From an uncultured Gemmatimonadales bacterium (lineage in GTDB: Bacteria; Gemmatimonadota; Gemmatimonadetes; Palauibacterales; Palauibacteraceae): a stretch of DNA of 64,000 bases. The notes beneath the pieces are model-generated. The model saw only the letters and a list, made by a program, of their open reading frames with translations. It did not search any database and had not been told where the DNA came from. The position numbers were made by a program, and so were the translations under genes. Location: positions 1 to 64,000 of the forward strand of contig CAMYMV010000010.1 in the NCBI GenBank assembly GCA_947259585.1, written 5' to 3'. Positions 45,585 to 54,354 of the stretch are shown here, piece by piece. Within the stretch, counting starts at the first letter, position 1, and each line of letters starts with the position of its first letter.

Positions 45585-46712
45585 ATGCCGCGATCCTCGC
45601 CCGTTCCCGGATGGGTGCCTCCTGATCTTCCGACGTCGCCGGGCGTCTACCGCTTCCTGGGCGAGACGGGCGAGCCGCTCTACATCGGGAAGAGCGTCAA
45701 CCTGCGGCGACGCGTACGCGGCTACTTCTACGGCAGCGGCCCGACGGGACGCCTCGCCGACCTGGCTTTTCTGGCGCGTGCCGTCTCCTACCGCCGGACG
45801 GGCAGCGACCTCGAGGCTCGCCTCCTGGAGGCGCGAGCGATCCTGAATCACCGCCCGCGCTTCAACCGGGCGATCAAGAACAGATGGCGCGGATGGTACC
45901 TGGAGATCGACCAGGGCGTCCCCTTCCCACGACCGCGGGTCGTCCGGGCCATCCGAAGTCCTTCAGCCCGCTACTTCGGCCCCTATGCCGGCCGGTTCGT
46001 TCCGCTCGAGATCTCGCGGCTCGTCGAGGATCTCTTCGGGCTGCGCAGCTGCGCCGGCTCGATCCGGCCCGACGTGGACGGCCCCGCCTGCCTCCGCCAC
46101 GAGATCGGTACGTGCCCGGCTCCCTGCATCGGCGCCGAGGGGGTCAACGACTATCGGAGACGCGTCCGCGACGCGATCGAGCTCCTCACGGACGCCGACC
46201 GCGCCCGGCTGCTGCGGTCGCGTCTCGTAGCCGATTCCCGAGGGGCCGACGAAGAACGGGCAGGTCGCGAGCCGTCGGCCGGGCGGCGCCTGGAGTGGTT
46301 GGACGAGCTGGAGACCTACCGGAGCGTTCTCGAGCGCCCCTCTCGCCAGCCATCGCTTCTCGCGATCCTGCCGCACCCCGAGCCGGAGCGCAGGGTCTTC
46401 CTGCCGGTGGCGTCCGGACGCGTCCTGCCGATGAAAGTCGCCAGCACCGGACCGCGTAGGTGGCGAGACGCCGTCTCGGACGCCTGCTACGCCGTCCGCG
46501 TGCGAGAGCTGCGCATGGATTCGACCCTCCAGCCCGACGAGATGGTGATCAGCCTGATCGTCCGCCGGTGGCTGGAGACCGGGGCACCCGATGGAACGGT
46601 GTACGACCTGGGCACGATGACCGACGGGGAGGTCCTGCGATCCACGATCGCCGATGGGTGCCAAGCCGCCAGGCTCCGGATCCCTGAGCCCGCTGAGCGG
46701 CGCGCGGGCTAA
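45585..46712 (+). CDS. UvrC/Cho-like GIY-YIG endonuclease
   Basis: A 375-residue protein related to the N-terminal half of UvrC and to Cho. Residues 17-46 hold the GIY-YIG core, PGVYRFLGETGEPLYIGKSV and RRRVRGYF. The middle has ARYFGPYAGRF and the C-x7-C...C-x3-C cysteine cluster that in UvrC binds iron-sulfur (SCAGSIRP, ACLRHEIGTCPAPC). The C-terminal RNase H and helix-hairpin-helix domains of full UvrC are absent; the last 200 residues are unlike either. It likely nicks DNA near lesions or R-loops as a UvrC variant. It lies between the two HEAT/HD-GYP modules. Start is an in-frame ATG without a strong ribosome site. Confidence 0.78.
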   Translation: MPRSSPVPGWVPPDLPTSPGVYRFLGETGEPLYIGKSVNLRRRVRGYFYGSGPTGRLADLAFLARAVSYRRTGSDLEARLLEARAILNHRPRFNRAIKNRWRGWYLEIDQGVPFPRPRVVRAIRSPSARYFGPYAGRFVPLEISRLVEDLFGLRSCAGSIRPDVDGPACLRHEIGTCPAPCIGAEGVNDYRRRVRDAIELLTDADRARLLRSRLVADSRGADEERAGREPSAGRRLEWLDELETYRSVLERPSRQPSLLAILPHPEPERRVFLPVASGRVLPMKVASTGPRRWRDAVSDACYAVRVRELRMDSTLQPDEMVISLIVRRWLETGAPDGTVYDLGTMTDGEVLRSTIADGCQAARLRIPEPAERRAG

Positions 46713-46752
46713 GCGGGGACGGAGGACGGGGCGGCGCGGGCGGCACGCAGCG

Positions 46753-47493
46753 TCATGAGACGCGGTCGGGCGGTCGGGCAGGACCCGCCTGTTCGGCCGG
46801 AAGCAGCGCCCCGACCACGCCAGGCTCGGTCTCCCACGCATCGAACTCCTCTGCATAGCGCAGACCCCAGCGGCGGCCGACCTCGGCCAATCGTGCCTCC
46901 AGCCACTCCGGGTGGCCGAACCCGACCCGCTCTTCGTAGAACCGCCCGAGCCCCAGCACCGGATCCAGGTACGGCTCGACGTCCACAACGACGGCGGGAA
47001 GGCCCGAGTGGAGCCCACGGTAGGTGAACAAAGGGGTCTCGGCACGGTGAGGCGCCGACGGCTCCACGATCCTCTTGATTCGGGCCAGCGTGATCGCGTC
47101 CCGCACGATCCGGCCGCACGCTCGATGGTCGGGATGACGCATGCCGCGGACCCACGCGTCACCCCAGGTGAGAACACCATCCGGACGCACGTCGGCGATC
47201 ACGGAAGCCACTCGGCGCGCCGCCTCCGGCGTCGCCTCCAGGGCGGCATCCGGGAAGTCCAGAAAGAGGGTTTCCGCGCCGAGCAGCTCACCCGCGGCGC
47301 GGCCCTGCTCCGTTCTGAGCCTGGCCACGTCCGAGAGGGAGGCCTCTCCCAACGCGTCGGTCATCTCCCCTCGCGTGAGCCAGAGGATGACGACCCGATC
47401 TCCAAGAGCACGCTGGGCCAGGATGGTGCCGGCGGAGCCGAGCTCGTCGTCCGGGTGCGCCAGCGCCACCAACAGGGTGCGCGGATCAGGCAC
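46753..47493 (-). CDS. PIG-L family deacetylase
   Basis: A 246-residue zinc deacetylase. The motif AHPDDE occupies residues 12-17 and gives the first ligands and the catalytic Asp; the third ligand is in MRHPDHRACG. The family includes N-acetylglucosaminylphosphatidylinositol deacetylase, MshB and BshB. MshB/BshB-type activity would contribute to low-molecular-weight thiols, but no other such gene is present. It is convergent with the nuclease gene and its start overlaps the DUF547-VTT gene by eight bases on the same strand. Confidence 0.85.
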   Translation of the reverse strand: MPDPRTLLVALAHPDDELGSAGTILAQRALGDRVVILWLTRGEMTDALGEASLSDVARLRTEQGRAAGELLGAETLFLDFPDAALEATPEAARRVASVIADVRPDGVLTWGDAWVRGMRHPDHRACGRIVRDAITLARIKRIVEPSAPHRAETPLFTYRGLHSGLPAVVVDVEPYLDPVLGLGRFYEERVGFGHPEWLEARLAEVGRRWGLRYAEEFDAWETEPGVVGALLPAEQAGPARPPDRVS

Positions 47494-48979
47494 TCACTAC
47501 CTCGGGCGACGGGCCCACCTCGGCTTCGATCGCCTTGAGCTCTCGGCGCGCCGCAGCGGTGATCAGAACCACCACGATCACCGTGGCCGCAAGGCCCAGC
47601 ACGCGAAGCGTCGTCGCCCCCCAACTCGCCGCGCCCGTGGCCGCCGAGGCCAGCTCGACGCCGGCCGCACCGATCGAGACGTAGAGCAGCGTTCCTGGCA
47701 GCATGGCGATCCACGACGCCAGGACGTACTGGAGGAACGGCACGCCGGTGAGCCCGTACGCGTAGTTCTGCAGGTTGAACGGAAAGGCCGGAGAGAGCCG
47801 CGTGAGCGCGACGACCCTCCAACCCTGGTGCTCCACCGCCCGGTCCACCGCCGACAGGCGCTCGTGATCTGATACCCAGCTCTCGACCCTGCCACGCAAC
47901 AGGTAACGGGCGATCAGGAAGGCGAGCGCGGCACCGATCGTCGAGGCCAGGGAAACCAGCACCGTGCCGACGCCGAGCCCGAACGCCACGCCGGCGCCTA
48001 TGGTGAGCGGAGCGCCCGGAAGAAAGAGCACCACCCCCAGCACGTAGGCGAGCCCGTAGATAACCGGACCGGCCATCCCGAAGCCGGTGACCCAACTCCG
48101 CAGCCAGCCCACCACCGCTTCCGCTCCGGAGCGGTCGCCCTTGTCGGCAGCGTCGGGAACCGGTGGCCGGAGTGCGTTCAGCGACCAATCGTAGTCCGAG
48201 AAGCGAACCCCGCTGATGCCCGCGGAGTCGACGGCCGTAGCAACCTCGGGTCCCGCGTAACGTGCTACGAAGAGCGGGATGGTCTCTGCCCTCGGTGCCC
48301 AGCCCTCGGCCACGAAGTCGTCGCCGTACCAGTCAAAGTAGCGCGACAGCACGAGCTTCTCTCCCTCGACCCGAGCGTTGTCCGGATCGGAAAGGAAGAG
48401 GCGAGTACGCTCTTCCAGCTGCTCCTCGAGGGCATCGCCGTCGAACGCCCAGCCGGGGAGCGGGGCGCAGGACATCGAGGCGCAGTTGAGGGCGAAGTGA
48501 ATTCTCGGATCGCGGAAGAAGGGACGCAGCAGGTTGTGCTCGATCTCGTCCAGCGTCAGCTCGTGACGGGCCACACGGTGGCGCACGGTGGACCACACCC
48601 CGTCGATCTGCCTGATCGAGGTCACCCCGGGATTCCCAAGGATCGATCGGATGGTCAGGGCGTTGTAGGCGTTGATCAGCAGGGCCTCGAGGTGGAATCG
48701 GCGGAGGTCGGCGGCGTTCGCTTCGGCCACTTCGGCCAGATAGGCGTCGAGCTCGCCAGCATGATCCTGGAAGTACCGGTAGTCGACTAGACCGTCCTTC
48801 GTGCCCTCGGCGAGCAGCCGATCCCAGACGCCGTGGTCGAAGGTCCGCGAGCCACCTTCCAGGGACGACCTCACCTCCTCGGCGACCCGGCCTGTCGCCG
48901 GCTCGCTTTCGGGTGCCCCGCACGCCGAGACCCCCAGCACCAGAAGGAGCCGTGCGGCAGCCTTCGAGAGGCCCATCAT
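47486..48979 (-). CDS. DUF547 domain fused to VTT/DedA-like membrane domain, lipoprotein
   Basis: A 497-residue fusion. The N-terminus LLLVLGVSACGA has lipobox V-S-A-C, predicting a lipid-anchored start. Residues about 45-260 are a DUF547 domain (LINAYNALTIRSILGNPGVT, FALNCASMSCAPLPGWAF). From about 290 on a VTT/TVP38/DedA-like domain follows with the family helices GVVLFLPGAPLTIGAGVAFG, FLIARYLLRGR, and FPFNLQNYAYGLTGV. DedA-type proteins flip lipid carriers such as undecaprenyl phosphate. The start ATG 48979 is chosen for the signal; ATG 48976 is equivalent. The fusion itself is unusual and implies a periplasmic DUF547 joined to a membrane transporter. Confidence 0.8.
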   Translation of the reverse strand: MMGLSKAAARLLLVLGVSACGAPESEPATGRVAEEVRSSLEGGSRTFDHGVWDRLLAEGTKDGLVDYRYFQDHAGELDAYLAEVAEANAADLRRFHLEALLINAYNALTIRSILGNPGVTSIRQIDGVWSTVRHRVARHELTLDEIEHNLLRPFFRDPRIHFALNCASMSCAPLPGWAFDGDALEEQLEERTRLFLSDPDNARVEGEKLVLSRYFDWYGDDFVAEGWAPRAETIPLFVARYAGPEVATAVDSAGISGVRFSDYDWSLNALRPPVPDAADKGDRSGAEAVVGWLRSWVTGFGMAGPVIYGLAYVLGVVLFLPGAPLTIGAGVAFGLGVGTVLVSLASTIGAALAFLIARYLLRGRVESWVSDHERLSAVDRAVEHQGWRVVALTRLSPAFPFNLQNYAYGLTGVPFLQYVLASWIAMLPGTLLYVSIGAAGVELASAATGAASWGATTLRVLGLAATVIVVVLITAAARRELKAIEAEVGPSPEVVSA

Positions 48980-49257
48980 CCGAATGAAGACCCTTTTGTC
49001 CTCGAGCTCACTCTTCCGTCGCCTCCCTGTTTCCGGCCGGTTCGTCCCACGCGGCTCTGCATGGCAGCCGGGCGTCGGTGCGCCCATCCTACGCGGAGCC
49101 GCCGGATCTTGAAACACCGCCGCCACGGGCGTTGTTCTGCCCTGCCTCGTCTTGCCGTCGCACCGGGGAGGCGCATTATCTTGCGGCCGACTCCCTGGGT
49201 TCCGAGACCGACCACGCCTCCGCGGCGTGCTCCACCCTACTACCGGCCGGTCACCGA

Positions 49258-51213
49258 ATGCCTGACGCGGCAGCGTTTCTCAACGAGCTTGCGGTGGCGG
49301 TTCAGAAGCACGCGATGTACCCGGTTGGGCATCCCGCGCTCCGGACCGTGTCGGGAGATCTCGCCTTACGGCTCGAGGAGATCCTCGCTGATGACGCCGC
49401 GTTGAAGATAGGCGTCGCCAGGAACCGACTGACTGTGGGCGATCTCGTGACGGAGCCTGGGCGCCCCCTGATCGATTCGCTCGCCGCCCACCTGCACGCT
49501 CACCAGATTGCCGCGCTTCACCTCGCGCGCGGCGCGAGCTCCGAAGAGCTGGACGGCATGCTACGAGAGCTTGCCGTGGACGCCGACAGACGGGGACGAC
49601 CCATCGGTCTGGAGCCGTTGGAGGAGCTGCCTGCCTGGCCCCACATTCGGATCCAGCCCGTCGAATACGAAGCGCTCAAGCTCGGTGAGGGGGCATCCGA
49701 GGATGCGGAAGATGAGGCCTTCGAGGCCCCGACGCCCGGCGGGCCGCACGAGACGCCGACTCCTATCACCGAGGAGGCCGCCGAGGAGGTCGATCGGGCC
49801 GCCGCGGCGCTGGCGGACGTGGAACTCAGCCCGGAGTTGCTCGAGCTCGTCGGTGAGCTCGACGCGTCGTACGCGGATCCCGAGACCGTCGCCGTGCTCT
49901 CCAACATGCTCATTGAGATACCACCCGAGGAGTTGAAACGGATCCTCGACTCTCAGGACGCGGCGTTCACGGCCAATCTGATCAGACAGTCGACCTCTCG
50001 TCTGAGCCCGAAGGCGGTCGTCGAGCTTGTCGAAGCCGCCTCGAGCAGCGAGTCGCGTCCGATCGGACCGTGGTTGATGCGCCTGCTGACCAAGCTGGCC
50101 TACTACGCCGAATCCGATTCCTCGGGGCAACAGGCGGAGTCGGACGAGACCCTTCGAGCGGTCGTTCACGAGCTGGTCGACGACTGGGAGCTCGAGGACC
50201 CCCGCCCAGCGGCCTACCAAAGCGCGCTCGGACATCTAGCAAGAGAGACGGTCAGGTCCGATGAGGGAGCCCGCCCCTTCTTCGGCGATCGCCTGGTCAT
50301 GATGGGGCTCGAGCTCGAGATGATGGGACGGATGGTCGCCTTCGCCCTCAAAGACTTGCGCGGACAGAACCTCACCGAGCTCATCGGGCTTCTGGAGGCG
50401 ACATCCGAGGACAGTCAGGTAGGCGAGGTGATGTGGAGACAGGTCGCCACGCAGGAGACGCTCGAGCAGCTGCTCCGACACGAGGCTCCGGAGTTCGACA
50501 CGGTCGATCGCCTCCTCGGACGAGTCGGGCTTGGCGCCACCGAGCCACTCCTGGACGCGCTCCAGCGAGCCTCCGACCCGCAGGTCCGCTCGGAGTTCGT
50601 GGAGAGGCTGACTCGGCTCGGCCCGGTCATCGCCGGAGCCGTGATCTCGCGGCTGGACGCGGATAATCCGGAGGCGACGGCGCACCTTCTGTCGATCCTG
50701 AACGAGCTCGACGTCCAAGCGCCCGGCCTGTCGGTCGCTGCCTTCCTCGACCACCCGGACCCGGATGTTCGGGGCGAAGCCTATCGCCTGGCGGTGCGGC
50801 ACAGCAGGGACCTCGAAGCGGCAATCCGGGCCTCGCTGGCCGAATCGGATCCGCGCTTGCTGGCCATCGGGCTGACTGCCGCGGAGGATGCGCACCCACC
50901 GGACGCCGAGGCGCTGCTGCGAGCACACGTCCAGAACCCGGTGCTGCCGGTCCAGCTGCGAGTGAAGGCCGTACGTGCCCTATCGGGTTACCGGACCGAA
51001 GCGGCGCTGAACGCGCTGGTCAGGGGCGCGACGCAACGTAGGTGGCTCCTTCAGCGGAAGATCGCGCCACCCAGCGCCGTGGTGCTCGAGGCCCTGGCGT
51101 GCATTCGGCAGGAATACCAGCACCTTCCCAAGGCCCGAGACGTTCTCGATGAGGCCGGCCGTTCGGCCGACCGGTCGATCCGGGTCGCCGCGGGCGTCGA
51201 GCCCGGAGCATGA
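49258..51213 (+). CDS. HEAT-like repeat protein of module B
   Basis: A 651-residue paralogue of the protein at 42020. Residues 7-105 are the shared domain (FLNELAVAVQKHAMYPVGHP, ...LHLARGASSEELDGML). A Pro/Glu-rich linker follows, then helical repeats to the C-terminus with segments matching module A one for one, such as LLDALQRASDPQVRSEFVER and LRVKAVRALSGYRTEAALNA. The alignment covers nearly the full length. The start ATG 49258 has no clear Shine-Dalgarno, and the frame upstream is probably shadow. The HD-GYP gene begins four bases after the stop. Scaffold or regulator by inference; no catalytic residues are seen. Confidence 0.75.
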   Translation: MPDAAAFLNELAVAVQKHAMYPVGHPALRTVSGDLALRLEEILADDAALKIGVARNRLTVGDLVTEPGRPLIDSLAAHLHAHQIAALHLARGASSEELDGMLRELAVDADRRGRPIGLEPLEELPAWPHIRIQPVEYEALKLGEGASEDAEDEAFEAPTPGGPHETPTPITEEAAEEVDRAAAALADVELSPELLELVGELDASYADPETVAVLSNMLIEIPPEELKRILDSQDAAFTANLIRQSTSRLSPKAVVELVEAASSSESRPIGPWLMRLLTKLAYYAESDSSGQQAESDETLRAVVHELVDDWELEDPRPAAYQSALGHLARETVRSDEGARPFFGDRLVMMGLELEMMGRMVAFALKDLRGQNLTELIGLLEATSEDSQVGEVMWRQVATQETLEQLLRHEAPEFDTVDRLLGRVGLGATEPLLDALQRASDPQVRSEFVERLTRLGPVIAGAVISRLDADNPEATAHLLSILNELDVQAPGLSVAAFLDHPDPDVRGEAYRLAVRHSRDLEAAIRASLAESDPRLLAIGLTAAEDAHPPDAEALLRAHVQNPVLPVQLRVKAVRALSGYRTEAALNALVRGATQRRWLLQRKIAPPSAVVLEALACIRQEYQHLPKARDVLDEAGRSADRSIRVAAGVEPGA

Positions 51214-51217
51214 CTCG

Positions 51218-52516
51218 GTGAGCGCCGAGGCCGATTTCCTCATTTCGCTCGGGCATGTCCTCTCCGCGGCCGGCCTCTATGGCGACCGTCATCCGGCCTT
51301 CCGCTCGGCGGCAGATGGAGCCCTGAACTCCCTCGACGCCTTGCTCCAGGCCGACGCCAATCCGCGGTTTTCGTTTCTGGACGAGGAGATCATCTTCGCG
51401 AACCGCCGGCTGCGAGAGCTCAGAGACTGGCAATGGGCGGGAACGCTCGCGGGGTGCGGAGCCGAGCGGATGGAGTTCTCTCGAGGTGTCGACGGTCAGG
51501 AGTTCGACCGGTTCCTGTCGAGCCTCCTCGGCGCCATGGATCGAACCGAGGCTCACGAGGAGACCGCCCTACGCTTGGAGCTCCCGCACATTCGCGTGGG
51601 CTCGATCGCGGTCGAGGAGGTCGAGCGGCTGAGGAGAATCGACGATACCGAGGAGATCCTCGCCCGGCCCGAGGTGGACGAGGAGCTGCAGGCCGTCGAC
51701 CACCTGTTCGCCCAGGCCGAGGCTCGCGGAATGATTTCCCTCGCAGTGGCGAGAGCCGTCATTCAATCTCTCTCGGTGGTGATCCAGTACGGCAAGCCGC
51801 TGATGGAGCTTCTGATCCCGGTCCGCAACCATGACGAGTACACCACCGTCCATTCGCTCAATGTGTCGGTCCTCTCGATGTCGCTGGCGGAGGCCGCCGG
51901 AGTGCCGCGCGACGATATTCGAGACATCGGCGAGGCGGCCCTGCTCCACGATGTCGGAAAAGCCGTGACCCCCATCGACGTCCTTCAGAAGCCGGGCAAG
52001 CTCTCACCCGAGGAATGGGAGATCATCAAGAAGCACCCGGAGGATGGCGCCAGGATCATACTTCGCTCCGGCGAGGGGACGGACTTCGCGGCCGTGGTCG
52101 CGTATGAGCATCACCTCACGTGGCAGGGAGGCGGATACCCCAATCTCCAATACCCCAGAAGGCCCCATCCCGTCAGCCAGCTCGTTCAGATCTCCGACAT
52201 CTTCGATGCCCTTCGCACTGAGCGGCCGTTCCGCGGGCCGTGGCCGGTCCCGAGGATCCTCGGCTACTTCGACGAGCTCGCCGGAACGGACCTCAATCCC
52301 GATGTCCTGGGCGTCTTCCGGGCGATGCTGGAGAGCCAGGGCATCAAGCCCGTGCCTGCCGCGCAAGGCTCGGATCCCGAGCTCGAGGCAGCGGGAGCAC
52401 CGGTCGGGGCCGCCGACCGACCGGCCGGCACCTCTGACGAAGATGTGGAAGGGGACCGGGCCGACGAGGGTGACGAGGGAAGCTCGGCAGGCTCGGGAGG
52501 CTCGGGAGAGAACTAG
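51218..52516 (+). CDS. HD-GYP-like phosphohydrolase of module B
   Basis: A 432-residue paralogue of the 44172 protein. The shared N-terminal domain is at 6-95 (FLISLGHVLSAAGLYGDRHP, GAERMEFSRGVDGQEFDRFL). The HD-GYP domain has HDEYTTVHSLNVS, LLHDVGKA, KKHPEDGARIIL, YEHHLTWQGGGYP and DIFDALRTERPF. Metal-binding residues are conserved, but the HHExxDG signature is now HHLTWQGGGYP, with both the Glu and the Asp lost. The C-terminal 60 residues are acidic and Gly/Ser-rich and likely disordered. The GTG at 51218 is chosen because it is four bases after the HEAT stop. Probably co-translated with its partner. Confidence 0.83.
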   Translation: MSAEADFLISLGHVLSAAGLYGDRHPAFRSAADGALNSLDALLQADANPRFSFLDEEIIFANRRLRELRDWQWAGTLAGCGAERMEFSRGVDGQEFDRFLSSLLGAMDRTEAHEETALRLELPHIRVGSIAVEEVERLRRIDDTEEILARPEVDEELQAVDHLFAQAEARGMISLAVARAVIQSLSVVIQYGKPLMELLIPVRNHDEYTTVHSLNVSVLSMSLAEAAGVPRDDIRDIGEAALLHDVGKAVTPIDVLQKPGKLSPEEWEIIKKHPEDGARIILRSGEGTDFAAVVAYEHHLTWQGGGYPNLQYPRRPHPVSQLVQISDIFDALRTERPFRGPWPVPRILGYFDELAGTDLNPDVLGVFRAMLESQGIKPVPAAQGSDPELEAAGAPVGAADRPAGTSDEDVEGDRADEGDEGSSAGSGGSGEN

Positions 52517-53445
52517 GTCACGCGTTCGGCAGGGCCCTCGAGCCACTCCTCTATGAGCCTCCTGGCGATCGAGACGTGCCGTGGCAGCCTCACCTGACCG
52601 GATGCCACCCGACCTCTGAGATCCTCCCTCCCGAACCAGCGCGCCTCCTGGAGCTCGTTCTCGTCCACCTCCGGCTCGCTGCGAAGCGCGGTCGCCGTGA
52701 ACCCCAACATCAGGGAGGACGGGAAGGGCCAGGGCTGCGAGGAGTGATACGCCACATCGGTCACCGTCACGCCGGTCTCTTCCCTCACCTCGCGAGCCAC
52801 GGCCTCGCGGACGCTCTCCCCAGGCTCGACGAAACCGGCCAGCGTCGAGAATACGAGAGGCGGCCACTCTGCCTGCCTGCCGAGAAGACAAGCGTCCTCC
52901 GCCGTGACGAGGACGATGATCGCGGGATCTGTCCGCGGGAAGTGAAGGATCCCGCAGTCGTCGGAAGCGCAGCAGCGCACGTGTCCGCCCTCGATGCTGG
53001 TTGTTTCGCTCCCACAGCGCCCGCAGAAGAGGTGACGCCGGTGCCAGTGCACCATTCCGCGTGCGTAGGCCAGCAGCGCTCCCTCCGCGCGGCCGAGCAG
53101 CGCACCGACCTTGTCTAGGTCCTCGAACACGGCCCCCTCGACCCCCAGTTCCGCGAGAGGATCGTCCGAGTCCGAGAGATCCATGGCGAACCGGGCCTCG
53201 TCTCCCTCCATGCCGAGGAGGATCGGCCCGACGCGCCCGGCGGGGTCGCGGGGCGGAACACCTATCGACACGGCGCTCGGGGGGTCCGCACATGTCACCA
53301 GACTTCTTGCCCGCCAGACCGGGATCACACGGCTGCGCGGGTCGTGCAGCCGCTCCTCCAGCCATCGCGGATCCCGTCGACGATCGGGGACGCGATCCAG
53401 CTGTACGTCAGCGAACGGGTTGGGCCGTCTCTTTGGTCCGGTCAT
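52513..53445 (-). CDS. nudC: NADH pyrophosphatase
   Basis: A 310-residue NudC. The zinc ribbon FCGRCGSET and RCCASDDCG are followed by the Nudix box near residues 204-222, beginning GFVEPGESV and ending REETGV, and by the NudC-specific SQPWPFPSS. The enzyme hydrolyses NADH and removes NAD caps from RNA. ATG 53445 is the start; a longer frame exists but has no family residues. Its stop overlaps that of the convergent HD-GYP gene by four bases, so transcripts from the two genes could pair. Confidence 0.93.
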   Translation of the reverse strand: MTGPKRRPNPFADVQLDRVPDRRRDPRWLEERLHDPRSRVIPVWRARSLVTCADPPSAVSIGVPPRDPAGRVGPILLGMEGDEARFAMDLSDSDDPLAELGVEGAVFEDLDKVGALLGRAEGALLAYARGMVHWHRRHLFCGRCGSETTSIEGGHVRCCASDDCGILHFPRTDPAIIVLVTAEDACLLGRQAEWPPLVFSTLAGFVEPGESVREAVAREVREETGVTVTDVAYHSSQPWPFPSSLMLGFTATALRSEPEVDENELQEARWFGREDLRGRVASGQVRLPRHVSIARRLIEEWLEGPAERVT

Positions 53446-53556
53446 GCCGTGGCACCGCTTCGTGTCTGGTAGGCAACATCGCGATCTCCGGTTACGATGC
53501 AGCACGCCGACGCCCAGCGCGATTCCGACCCGCTCAAAGCACAGGAGAGGCGAGCC

Positions 53557-54261
53557 ATGCCAGACCAGCGGGAACCCGAGCTCCGGTCCGAAGCCATGCC
53601 GGAGCTGGTCACTTTCGACTGCTATGGCACGCTCATCGACTGGCGATCAGGGATCGCCGACGCGTTCGACGAAGCGGTCCCAGGCTCCGATGATCTGCCC
53701 CGCAGTAAGCTCTTTGCAGCCTACGCGCGGGCGGAAGCGGAGGTGGAGAGCGGCCCCTATCAGCCGTATCGACATGTTCTGACGCAAGCGGCCGGTCGAG
53801 CGGCAGAGCTGCTGGGCTTGAAGGTCCCGGAATCTCGCCGATCGTTCCTCGCCGAGAGCCTCCCGTCCTGGAGGCCCTTTGCCGACACCAATCCAGCTCT
53901 CCGGAGAATCGCTGACCTGGTACCCCGCCTCGGTATCCTGTCCAACATCGACGACGACCTGCTCGAGGGGACGCTGGAGCAGCTCGCCGTTCCCTTCGAC
54001 CTCCTCATTACGGCGGCCGGGCTGCGTAGCTACAAGCCGGCGCCCGCACACTTCCTGGCGGCCATCGAGGCCTGCGACGGCCGCCCCGGCGCGATCGTGC
54101 ATGTCGCCGAGAGCTTTTATCACGACGTCAAGGCGGCACGCCCTCTGGGGATTCGTACCCTCTGGGTCAACCGGACCGCCGCATCCCCGTTGGAGGGCGT
54201 CGTGCCCTCCGCCGAGTTCAGAGATCTGGCTGAGGCTTCCGCCTGGATCGAGGCACTGTAG
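53557..54261 (+). CDS. HAD hydrolase, haloacid dehalogenase type II-like
   Basis: A 234-residue HAD protein. Motif I is FDCYGTLID with nucleophile Asp21, motif II is SNID, motif III the Lys in SYKPAPAHF, and motif IV VAESFYHDVKAA. The DxYGTL form (Tyr for the second Asp) is typical of L-2-haloacid dehalogenases, which use a water-activated ester instead of phosphoryl transfer, though many such proteins have unknown substrates. ATG 53557 has GGAGAGG six bases upstream, better than the alternatives. No operon partner; the TetR gene begins 94 bases later. Confidence 0.85.
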   Translation: MPDQREPELRSEAMPELVTFDCYGTLIDWRSGIADAFDEAVPGSDDLPRSKLFAAYARAEAEVESGPYQPYRHVLTQAAGRAAELLGLKVPESRRSFLAESLPSWRPFADTNPALRRIADLVPRLGILSNIDDDLLEGTLEQLAVPFDLLITAAGLRSYKPAPAHFLAAIEACDGRPGAIVHVAESFYHDVKAARPLGIRTLWVNRTAASPLEGVVPSAEFRDLAEASAWIEAL

Positions 54262-54275
54262 TCCGCTCGTGGAGC

Positions 54276-54304
54276 TTGAGATAGGGAATGGGTTTCGGTA
54301 TAAT
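54276..54304 (+). promoter_or_regulatory. Near-consensus sigma-70 promoter upstream of tetR-like gene
   Basis: TTGAGA (54276-54281) and a perfect TATAAT (54299-54304) are separated by 17 bases. It lies in an AT-rich island about 51 bases before the TetR start. The transcript would start near 54311. Confidence 0.7.
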
Positions 54305-54354
54305 ATGAATACGATTCTACTTCTGTTATAGGCTGTCACGAGAGGTTCCGAGAG

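Noticed and set aside
46750..46763. GCGTC-ATGA-GACGC stem at the end of the PIG-L gene
   Set aside because: Only five pairs and overlapping the stop codon; too weak to call a terminator.
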